Shown here: one piece after another, positions 21,784 through 31,674 of the stretch
Numbering within the stretch: the first letter of the stretch is position 1
Layout: each line of letters starts with the position of its first letter
Source: Erigeron canadensis
Lineage: Eukaryota > Streptophyta > Magnoliopsida > Asterales > Asteraceae
Assembly (NCBI RefSeq): GCF_010389155.1
Contig: NC_057761.1
Coordinates: forward strand, 12,216,501-12,280,500
DNA length: 64,000 nucleotides
Reading direction: 5' to 3'
Notes under the pieces: model-generated
What the model saw: the letters and a program-made list of their open reading frames with translations, nothing else
Told to the model about the DNA's origin: nothing
The model's database searches: none
Position numbers and translations under genes: made by a program

Positions 21784-23882
21784 GAACGCCTTTGTGTACT
21801 TCCTAGTATTCTTACTATGAACATAGTTGTTGAAGCGAAAACTTTATATTTCTTGTTCACTTTTAGACTCTCAAAATTTTTCTATATATATCACAAACAA
21901 AGATTTTACTCTTTTGATTTCACATAAAACAATTTTTGCTCTACCTTTCTATGACAACACTTTTGATATACCTTTGCATAGATTAAGGGGGAGTTTGTGA
22001 TTTCAAAACATTCAAAACTTCAAATGTGTTTACAAATCATTTTCATACACACATTTGATGATTTTCAAATGACTTTTCATCATTTGAAGTTCAGTGTTTA
22101 GTTTGCACTTGAGCGATTCGTTCACTCCATGAACTTCATCATCGCCAATGAGTTCTAACCCCGGAGTTTCTACTTTTTTGTAAGGGTATCTTGAGTGATG
22201 ATGGTATCGTGCAACTAGGATGGAGGGAGTAAAGTCGAAAAGTGAGAGGTTATGGTGATATGTTGTGAGAAAAGGGTTAAAACAATTGACACCCTTCCCT
22301 AAACTTTCTCAAATCGTCAGGTAAAACACATTTATATCGGATGTCATTTGTTGATATCTTGATTTAGACTTCATGGACCCAATGAAGCGATGCACATCTT
22401 TACCTAACCACTCAAGTGTTTCTTAACAAATGCTTGTTTCATTTTTCACGGAGATTTTCACATCTCTATTGACTCTTCATTTGGAAGATGTTGATATTGA
22501 AAAAGGGAGACATTCTACTCCAGTCCCCGACTTCATTTGATCACTTTGTGTCTAGAGCTATCTTGCTTGATCATTATTTTTCCTTATTTATTTTTCTTAA
22601 GACACATTTGAGTCATATCTTTGTGATATTATTGCATATCTATGTGATATAGCCGGAACATTTGTGGTGATATCTTAATTGATATTCCACGATGATTAAA
22701 TGGAAATCCTACCAATGCTGACATATTTTCCAACATTGAACATAGGTCTCATAATTACATTTATGTGATTATTGAGTAAACGAGAAGTCTAACAGTGACC
22801 TCCGTTCTTACCTAAAAAGTCTTTAAGGATAATAGATTGTGGTTATCGAACGCCTTAGGTGACACTGACCATGATTTCTATTCTTTAAAGCAATCTCGTA
22901 GTTGAAAAGCTACAAGACCGAACTATGTTAGAAAATTGCTTTGTGCATAATTCTATGATACATAGGAAATCCGAAAAAGTCATACATTTCTTTCGGTCAT
23001 TTCATTAAATTTTTTTGATTTTTGAAAATGTTAACGGATCATCCTTATCCGGTTTTTTTTTTCATTTCTTATCTCACAAACACAAAAACCACCATGCAAG
23101 AGGTTTCTTTTCGCATTTTATCAATCAATGTTTGCATAATAACATTGGTTCCCAACTTTGTCATTATGAGGGGGAGAAAAAGATTATGATTGATTGAGAA
23201 AGAAAAAGATTAAGTAAAGGTGGAATGAAATGAAATGTAATTGTGATTGAAAAAGAAGTGAATTTTGCCGCCAAAATATATCGAAAATAAGGATATTGTT
23301 CAAAGATGCTCCAAAATGCTTACACTCATGAATTGAGGGGGGGCATGATTAATTCAAAGTTTTGTTTAAAAGTTTACTCTCCAAAGTGTTTAAGTCAAAA
23401 TGACAAAGATCAAAGCTACAAAAGTTGAAAAGATTGATTCGAAGATTCAAGACAAAGAAGTAAAGCATCGAAAGAGTCTTCATCAACACATTTCATTCAA
23501 GATCTTCAAATCAAGAAGCTTCAATGCATATATCAAGGAGGAGAGTTTAAGTTTTTGATACTTCATTCCAAGGAAACAAATTTTCATTCAAGAATCGAAG
23601 ATTGAAGAACCAAAGCCAAATTTATACCTTCCGCACTTCAAATGACAACTCTGCTTCACGGTTCAACAATTTTCAAAGATTCTAGACTCATTCATTTTAT
23701 TCTCTGTTCAAACAGAACCTTTGAAGACCAAGATTGATTCAAGTTCTCCAGAGACAATGAGAAAGCTTTGAAGACTTGTTTCATCACACCAATTGTCTTC
23801 ACCATCGGGCTCATCAACTTAATTCCTACAAGACAAATTAACACGTACTTCATTCATTACAATATATCACTAAGGGGGAGAA
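21784..23882 (+). other. 3' non-coding region of element B with five polypurine tracts
   Basis: This region is colinear with C 37177-39791. PPT-like tracts lie at 21985-21993 (AAGGGGGAG), 23168-23176, 23334-23343, 23535-23543 and 23872-23880; the last one adjoins the LTR. Serial PPT copies before the 3' LTR are described for Sireviruses. The rest is AT-rich and conserved in patches, such as TTTCGGTCATTTCATTAA near 22991. I see no ORF supported by conservation. Confidence 0.8.
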
Positions 23883-24176
23883 TGTTAGAAATCCAAAAAT
23901 AGTGATAAATTTTAATTTAAGTTAGTGAAATGATTTCTAAAGTTGAGGGGTTAGATATGACAATAAGGATATTTGTAATATTAGAGTATAAATACCCTCA
24001 ATACATTAGAAATCATAACAACACCCCAATAAGCCTTTGATCTATTTTAACACATACAACAAATCAGATCGTCTCTCTCTCTCTCTCTAGAAAACACACA
24101 CTAAAAACACCAAGAACACACACACTTGAACCGCAATTGTTGAGATCGAATCATTAGCAGAAATCGTGTTATTACA
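23883..24176 (+). repeat. 3' LTR of element B (294 bp)
   Basis: It runs TGTTAGAAATCC to TTATTACA and is followed by the TSD TAGCT. It lacks 26 bp present after GTTAGT in the 5' LTR and differs at 8 other positions. Confidence 0.93.
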
Positions 24177-25452
24177 TAGCTCATCACCTCGGCAACCCAA
24201 ACTGTCTCTCTTAGCTCTAACCTTGAGATAGTTGTCGATGAACTCATGCAATTTGTCTTCAGCAATTTTAATGCCTTTCTTCAGTGCATCTTCCATCCTG
24301 ACAACCTTCTCATCTAGAGCCAAATACTTCTTGTGTGTACCCGACACTACAACTCCTGCCTTGTTCAGCTTATCAGTAAGCTCTACATTCTTGGCAACTT
24401 CATTCTTGAGATTCTCAGACAATTGATGGACTAAGCTCCTCTTTTCTGACATGTCTCTGTCATGTTGGTTTAGTTGCTCAGACAGTCGTCTCTGCAGACT
24501 AGCAACAGCTTGAGTAGCTTCGTTCGTTGCCTATGGTTGTCTTGTTTCTGGTATAACAACCCTTGGAGCACATTGGGAGACACCAGCAGCAGCAGATGAT
24601 TCTTGTTCCCTGACAAGAGTTCTTCTTTTAGGTACGGGCTCCCAATTTGCATCATCATTTTCTCTTGTTCTTCTTCTTCTTCCCTGAGCGGCTTCAGTAG
24701 GTCTCGGAACCATTCTAGAACCAACTCTCCTAGAATCATCACCAGAATGCACAGAAGGCTCTTTGTCTGTTTGAACATCAGCAACAACCTTTCCTTTACC
24801 CACATCAACACCACCTGGCCCTCTAGCCTGACCAACTCCAGATCCACTAGCTTCACCAGAACCTGAACCACTAGCTCTAGCTACTTCAGAACCAGCTGCA
24901 GCTTCAGCCACATAATCATCAATGTCCCGGTCCTAGTTCACATCCACTAGATCATCCTCATTGGCGTTGTACCTTTCCGCTTGAGCAATATCCCCCTCTG
25001 GATCACCCATTTGTTCCAGCAAATCATCCACAATTTCTGGATTGGCTCCAGCTAAGTCAATCACATCATTTGCAGCTCGCACAACAACCTTAGACTCAAC
25101 CGGCACATCTCCTTCAACAACCACATTATGCAACTGCTCTGGAATCTCAACATTCCTTGCAGCTTCACCATCTTCTGGCTGAGGCCCTACATACGCTGAC
25201 TTGACCCCATCAGCTGGTGCTACATAATTGGCGTTGATAATCGCACCGAATAATGCAACATCTTGTGCATTCGGGTCATTAGGACATCGAGATACAAACT
25301 CATCATACCCACGACGAATAATCGAACTTACATGCTCCACTTCCCTTGCAGGAGGTAGATTTGGAAGTCTAGCATTAATTATCATCATCACAAGTCGAGG
25401 ATACATCAAAAATCTCCTCGTGCCCGTGGCCCTGATCTATTTTCTCATCTAG
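24177..25452 (-). pseudogene. ORF2 of element G, main part
   Basis: Reading from 25452, the frame opens in the conserved block RFLMYPRLVMMIINA-like (MMYPRLVMMIINARLP). It passes a stop near 24933 and a frame break near 24531 and continues to the B insertion (GCRGDEL). Features in order are an acidic region rich in Asp/Glu, a Gly/Ser repeat (SGSGSGEASGSG) and basic clusters (GRRRRTREN, PKRRT). A coiled coil follows (residues of the frame 24452-24177, with LVHQLSENLKNEV and LTDKLNK). The part before YPRL is not seen. The tail continues at 6901-7501. Mixed acidic, basic and coiled-coil composition would fit a nucleic-acid or chromatin-associated protein, but that is inference. Confidence 0.68.
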
Positions 25453-25760
25453 TCAAGACATATAAATTATCTCAGTAATTTATACTAACAAATACAATTA
25501 ACATAAATTATCCCTGTAATTTTTTTAACATCATTAACTTTAATTATCTCTGTAATTAAGTTAACCAAATATAAATTATCTCGGTAATTTACAATCAAAA
25601 CATATAAATAAATTATCTTGGTAATTTAGTTATACAATTCATTAACTCATTTTCAAATTTTTATTACGATAAACTTTTGAAAATCTGTTAACTTAACTTA
25701 AATTAACCCTGTAATTAAGTTAAAATTAAAAATTAACTCATTTTCAAATTTATAAAAATA
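25453..25760 (-). repeat. Array of six AATTATC...GTAATT palindromes in element G
   Basis: Six copies of an 18-bp dyad, AAATTATCTCGGTAATTT and variants, lie at 25464-25481, 25505-25522, 25541-25558, 25573-25590, 25610-25627 and 25701-25718. The half-sites AATTA and TAATT are kept in all copies while the centre varies. It is non-coding and upstream of G's ORF2. Confidence 0.82.
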
Positions 25761-26600
25761 AAACTTTTGAAATTCTGTTAAGTCCAAAATACAGTCAACT
25801 AAATTCTAAATATGAGGTCGTATTTCCAATTTAGCCACATACTTGGTCCAGGTCGTAAATCCAACTCGTATTCCGAAAGTCAAACTAGTCAAAATAAATT
25901 GACGTTTGCGAGGTCGTATTTCCGGGCTAGCAAACCCTTAATACGAGGTCGACGCAACTGTTCATCTTCCCCAACACGAAAACATGATTTACCCAACCAA
26001 AACTTGTAAAAATTGTATCTATACGTTTGTATTCAAGCGATTAAGTTACCCCAACGCTTATTTTTACCCAGAAAACATCAAAATCGAAGAAAATATGGAA
26101 TCCTAATTCAAAAATTTTGAAACCCTTTTTCTTGATTTCCTGGTTGCATGGATAACTATATTACGATCAGTTAGGATACCTAGATTCGGTTTTTCGAGAT
26201 GAGCACAAAAATATCACTCATAAACTTCGGATCTAATCGTATGTATCGAATCAAAATCGGGGTAGCAAAGTGGTTTTTCGGGGTCGTAATGCTCTAAAAT
26301 TTAATTTGTGAAGTCGTGATTAGGGTTATTTGGTTTATATACCCACTTGACCCGAATGGGTCTGGGTCAACCCGGCCCACCAATTACGAGGTCCTAATCA
26401 AACTTAGCCCAATAGACCAATTATGTGGTCGTATTCTGCTATCTTCAATTACGAGGTCGTAATCTCACCTGCTGCACAATTTAAACTTCAATTTTCGTCA
26501 AAGTTTCTGAATAATTGATCAACGTTTACTACGAACTTCCTGGAAATATGAAAAATTAAAATGACCAAACGTGTAGCCATCGAATATTCATTTTTTCCCT
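25761..26600 (-). repeat. GAGGTCGTA word region upstream of G ORF2
   Basis: Scattered copies of GAGGTCGTA/GAGGTCGTAAT (for example 25814, 25909, 25945, 26384, 26452) and related GGTCGTAA words. They are the same words found in the G LTRs and G leader. No coding similarity is visible. Confidence 0.7.
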
Positions 26601-27229
26601 GATCTTCGTCTTAAACCTGAAAAGTTAATAAACTTATACAAAAATTCTTTAACTTTTCCACGATTAATCTTTCTTAAAAAATCTCAAAACGAACTTTCCC
26701 TTACTGTACCACTTGCAATCAATCTACCCCTTGTAAAATTGACAAACGTATTCATACAATTTAACAACATATTCATAGTTATAAAATTGATTCTTCATTC
26801 TTACACGCCCCCTCAATTTTATGACTAGGAGTATAACTATGATCAATCAACATAACTACCATCATTCTTATGTGCTCCCCCTCAAATTATGACTGGGATA
26901 CATAATTATGATGTTGTTTTGAATAATTAATCATTCTTATGTACTCCCCCTCAATACATAACTATGATTAATTATTAGAGTAATAGAAATTCTTATGATA
27001 TAAAATCCCTTTATATCATACAAATTTCATATTATCAGAGCAAAATATACATTATGAAATGTAAAAATTCTTATAATATATCTTTACATTATATAAATTT
27101 CATACACTTTAACATATTGATTATAACTTTATATTCTTATGAAAATAATTTCATAACTATATGACCTAAATAATCAATATTTAACCACTTTTTATATGAT
27201 GACATAAGTGTATATGAAAAAAGTGTTAT
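26601..27229 (-). promoter_or_regulatory. Three polypurine-like tracts in the G spacer
   Basis: On the minus strand the spacer has TTGAGGGGGCG (26806-26816), TTGAGGGGGAGC (26875-26885) and TTGAGGGGGAGT (26944-26954), spaced by about 69 bp. They match the TTGAGGGGGAG tracts of B and C. Here they lie upstream of ORF2 rather than next to the LTR. The rest is AT-rich. Confidence 0.72.
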
Positions 27230-27960
27230 ACATGAGTATATGTTTTTATATCTAAAGTTTCAAAATATCTTTGAACACTTTTCATATTCAAACATAATAC
27301 TCATGTCTAAAGTATAATTTACCTTTCACATTCATATTTTTGTTTCTATTTCTAACGTTTATACCTATAAAAACCTTTCAAATTTAAACGAAATATCTAT
27401 GTCTAAGGTATATATCACATCAACCTTTCACATTTAAACATTAAACATTATGTTTCTATGTCTAAGGCATATAATAATGTAAATCCTTTCACATTCACTT
27501 AATGTGTTTATAACATGTACATTAAGTCTATATCTAAGGATTTAACATAACCTCTACATTCACATTATGTATATGTCAAAAGTTTATATAACCTTCTACA
27601 TTTACATTATGTCGATGTCTAAGGACTTTATTATAACCTTTTATATTCACGGTAAGTCTATGTGTAAAAATTAAATCTTCTACATTCACAAACTGTCTAT
27701 ATCTAAGGATAGTAATTAACCACTTGTGAAATTCCATGATGTCTATGTCTAAGACCTAATAGTTTTCTACATTCACACAATGTCAAAGTTCACATAACCT
27801 TTCACATTTACTTAATATCGATGTTAAGATCTTCCTTAACCTTCTACATTCATACTAAGTCTATGTCTAAGGATTTCCATAAGAATTATGTTTGAATATA
27901 CATAGTTGATAATTTTTCATATTTAAATCAAGATTTCTATATCTAAGATCTTCAACTAAC
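27230..27960 (-). repeat. Degenerate tandem array with CTACATTCACATTATGTCTATGTCTAAGG-like units
   Basis: About twelve imperfect units, each with a block like CTACATTCACATTATG and a block like CTATGTCTAAGG, are spaced 40-62 bp. Units start near 27322, 27374, 27423, 27484, 27550, 27591, 27637, 27676, 27766, 27798 and 27841. The units have drifted, so the array is old. It is non-coding. Confidence 0.75.
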
Positions 27961-29689
27961 AATATTATAAACATTACTATAATTATCTTGTTAATAACTG
28001 TATCAGAGCAAGTCTGGCATTAACCTTGTCAGAGCAATGATCCCTTTAATAACCTGATGATCTTAGCTTTGCTTATCGATCTTCAGTCTTTTGCTCAAAA
28101 TTCCTTCCTTTGGATTGAATTCTCTGCAAATACACTGAATAATAAAAAAAATTCGAGACAACAAATTAATTGCCATACCCAAAAATTGATATCCTGAAAC
28201 TTCAGATTTAAACAACAAACTTCAAACTTTCTGTATCGTTATAACAATCAACTAATCCACCAAAGCTTGTTGTAGTCCTTCCCCTCAATGATAAATCCCT
28301 CCGTATTAAGCATATTCCAAGTCTCTGCTCGCCTTGCATAACCGGCATGTGATAGAGGAGTTGAATTTCTAACAATCAATCCTGTACTAGTTGACTATCA
28401 TGAAAACCAGAAACTTTGAGATTTTAAGCTCAAACTTCAGGAACATGGAACTTTCTGTTTCACAGCAATTCTTTGTCTCTAAAACAAAAATATTATGCTT
28501 CTTTGTGCTAATACCTGCATAATCAAGCTGAAAATACCATACATAGATAAAAATACAAATGTTCTTCTTTATTATTCCATTACCATATCAGCAATGACTT
28601 AATCTAGAACTACATTTCTCATTTTTTTCTCCAGATTTTGTTCTTCTTTTACTATTATAAGTCATAAGTCCCATATGACCTTATCTTAGTCTAAGAACTA
28701 CAAAATAATTATAAAGTATCGAACCTTAAGAACTTTGTCTTATTGTTCCATTGATACTTATCAGAGCTTTAGAATCTTAAGAGCACTATCTTATTATTCT
28801 AAGGTAATAATGAATAACCTACCTTGAGGTCTTTCACTTAAATCTAAGGATCACCTACCCTGAGGTCTTCCATTTACATGCAAATTTATATTGATTTAAT
28901 TTCAAGATGTTAACTGATCTTAACTCAGTAAAATCACTTAATAGAAATCTAATCACTTATACTTCTACATAAGAAAATGATACCAAATGTAAAATATAAA
29001 TGACCTACACAACCCTGTGTGTTAGTCATTCCTTGCTTCCATGCTGAGATCTTGCTTGACAACCTACAAAATTAAAAAGATCTGTTCGTTGTCCTGCACA
29101 TCTCAACAAACAATCATCATATCTTTTCAAAGTAATAACATACAATCTGAAGAAATGAATATTTAAGTAAGATAAAATACATGAATCTGCTGAACAATCT
29201 ATTATTAACCTAAGTCTCATTAAGATCTATAATTCACTGTCAAGCACTTTCGATTCTAAACACAATCATTTGAAATCTCAGTTTCAAATCCTTTTGATTT
29301 AGCAAACATCTTTTCAAGAATAATTCTCAAACTATGAATCATCTCCCCTCAAATCAGTTCTTTTAAAGATAAATTCAAAACTATGAGCAACTTTGTGTTC
29401 ATTCTTAAGAAAATCTTCTTTATAAGAATAGAAACATTTCTTTCAAAGATAAAATTCAAAACTATGAACAACTCTGTGTTCATTCTTAAGAAAATCTTAT
29501 TTCTAAGAAATTTGCATTAACCCAATATTTTTTTATTGAAATCAACAACTCTATGTTCTTTTCCTTAAACCGATATTTTTGTTAAAAACAACTTTCTTTC
29601 AGCTTATGATCCTTTCACTATCGCTTAACTACCCTACTCGTTTATTCGCTGTTCCATAAGAACGTAGTTGAGTCCTCTTGGAAACTAGA
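27961..29689 (-). other. AT-rich spacer of element G with minor repeats
   Basis: Non-coding spacer. A pair of about 75-bp tandem copies lies at 29361-29430 and 29434-29505, sharing TTCATTCTTAAGAAAATCTT. CTACCTTGAGGTCTTTC-like words are repeated near 28819 and 28855. Short ORFs here are not supported by any similarity. Confidence 0.5.
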
Positions 29690-30398
29690 TTCTATTCTGA
29701 CTCTGTCTCTCGTGCAATAGGAACTCTTTATTTAAAACAATACAAATATAAATAATCATACACACAGTTTACGAGACGCATAACACACACAAACAGGAAC
29801 ATAAACGAATAACATAGTTACAAGAGCTAAAGTACTGTATTGATTAGATCAGCTTAGCATGTTACATAAGCCCACATGAGAAATAATTCTCTTATTATTA
29901 ATTAATAAACAGTGATCCAAGATGATTACCAATATATTTGTCCTCTTAAACACTCGGTACTTCCAATTTCCTTTTGTTGTGTAACACTTTCGACTTACCC
30001 TGGTCAAGGACAGACACCATGTAACCCGAGTAGCCTAATATGCCACTTAATCATGTTTGCGAACTTAAGTGACCCAGATTCAAATATACTCCCACAATTG
30101 ACACAAGCAATAAGATTAAGACATTTGGTAACTAAAGGGAGACGGTCTTTAAGAATCAAGTTAGCGGTGACAGGTCGGTGATTCCTCACACGCAGAGCGA
30201 CATAACTTGACTCATCGTACGAAAATATACCCAACATTGCATAATGCTAAGTACTTGTATATTTGTGACATCATTTTAAAGCGCTTATGGAAACCCGTGA
30301 CTTTCGATGAGACCTATGTAGCGAACTTTCTGACAATCTATCTCAAGTTGGAAGCTTTGGGAAGGCTAGGTTTACAAAGACACCCCAAGGACTTACTT
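29690..30398 (-). repeat. Conserved Y-type block, copy in element G
   Basis: On the minus strand this copy is colinear with host repeat Y on the plus strand. The shared order is GTCCTTGGGGTGTCTT, AAAGTTCGCT, TCACGGG, TTGCTTGTGTC, AAGTTCGCAAA, AAGTACCGAGTGTTTAAGAG, GGCTTATGTAA and TTCCTATTGCACGAGAG. It joins the C LTR at 30398. The 5 bp there are TACTT. Y has an F and a gypsy-type solo LTR inside the same stretch; this copy does not. Confidence 0.78.
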
Positions 30399-30720
30399 TG
30401 TTAGAAATCCAAAATAGTGATACATTGTAATTTAAGTTATAGGACTTACTTGTTGTTAAGTCATGAGATTGTGATTTCTAAGGTTGAGGGGCTAATTGTG
30501 ATAATTAGCATAGTTGTTTAGATTAGCCTATAAATAGCCCTCACCAACTTAGAAATCATAACCTTTCATAACACACACATAACATTTTCATACTTTTACA
30601 CCTTAATCACACACACTTAATCCCAATTCTCTCTCAACACACACACAAACACCAAGAACACACACACTAACCAAACACCATTGTTGATGTGAATTCGGTG
30701 ATGAAAATCGTGTTATTACA
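30399..30720 (+). repeat. 5' LTR of element C (322 bp)
   Basis: TGTTAGAAATCC to GTTATTACA, with TATA box CTATAAATAGCCC near 30529-30541. Confidence 0.93.
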
Positions 30721-30722
30721 TG

Positions 30723-30733
30723 TATATCAGAGC
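30723..30733 (+). promoter_or_regulatory. Mutated primer-binding site of element C
   Basis: The site reads TATATCAGAGC; the GG of TGGTATCAGAGC is changed, which should weaken tRNA-Met priming. Confidence 0.85.
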
Positions 30734-31674
30734 AAAATATCATTTTGATCTTGATCCATAACTGAATTCAATCACAAATCATCAGAAGATCAAAATTTAA
30801 TTCTGTTTTTTAGTTCGTCATTTTATTCACTGAAAATTAACCTCTCAAATCACATAAAATCACAAATGTTTATTCACCAATCGATTCTTGATAGTTGATA
30901 ACATAATCCTCTCAAGTTTCACGTTCTAATTCAATCTGGATCACGATTTCAGATTTTGAGTTTTTGGCGCTAAAATTTGGGTTTTCATTCTGTTATGTTT
31001 TGAGTTGCATTGTGTTAATCAGATCGTTGCTGAGGTGATTTCAAACTGATTGCAAGTGGTTTCATGTTCTAATTCCCAGAAAATCAAAAGTTATTGAAGT
31101 TTTAAGGTTCATCAATGGAGTTTTTCACGTTCTGAGGTTGAAGACGACTGAAGTTAAAACGATCTCTTTTAGATCGTTTTAGTTTTTATACATCATTTCA
31201 GTGTTTGTGGCTTGTAAGACGAACTCTTTTAGATCGTTTTGACAAGTGTGGTTGTGTTGTGAAGAGTTGATTGTGGCTAATTGATCCTTTGGATTGGTTT
31301 GGTCAATTGAATTTCTTGAAAATTAATCAAGTTGTTGACAAATCCTGATAAGAAACCAAAACGATCTCTTTTTAGATCGTTTCAGCCTTTGAAAACCAAA
31401 ACAATCTCTTTTAGATCGTTTTAATTTTTTTGTGAAACCAGAATAATCTCTTTTAGATCGTTTCATGTTTTACTTGAACCTTCTCTGGTTTGAGTAATTC
31501 GTGAAGAGTTGTGTTTGGGAATCATAATATTCTTGGGTAACTGGTCTTCGTGATTGGTTTTGCTCAATTCATTTCATTCCAATTCATACCAAAACTTTGC
31601 CCAAATCATTTCAGAATACTTAGAATTTTTTCTTCAAAATTCTCAAGATCGTTTCATTTTTGACAAATCAATTC
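30734..31674 (+). repeat. Leader of element C with ACGATCTCTTTTAGATCGT array
   Basis: The leader is colinear with that of B, but its dyads carry the core CTCTTTTAG instead of CTTnnnAAG: 31157-31182, 31216-31242, 31358-31384, 31398-31422 and 31441-31466. A half copy (AAGATCGTTTCAT) lies near 31645. The leader then joins a point inside the polyprotein region near 31670; B has gag at the equivalent place. Confidence 0.88.

Larger units (their letters stand above)
7502..24176 (+). mobile_element. Copia element B, with TSD TAGCT, interrupted by element I
   Basis: The two LTRs (7502-7821 and 23883-24176) are bounded by TAGCT (7497-7501 and 24177-24181), so B is one insertion in G's ORF2. The order is LTR, PBS, hairpin leader, gag, coiled-coil region, protease, integrase and RT. 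Then the I fragment (15891-21783) replaces the end of RT and all of RNase H. A 2.1 kb 3' region with five PPT-like tracts and the 3' LTR follow. I count 8 substitutions plus a 26-bp deletion between the LTRs. Confidence 0.92.

Noticed and set aside
23015..23197. 60-codon ORF in B's 3' region
   Set aside because: The homologous C sequence (38540-38840) has no matching frame.
24087..24176. G ORF2 frame extending into the B LTR
   Set aside because: The last residues of that frame come from the LTR of B read antisense, not from G.
29912..30237. Overlapping ORFs of 89 (+) and 77 (-) codons in the Y-type block
   Set aside because: The frames are not kept in the Y copy at 62262-62500; treated as non-coding.
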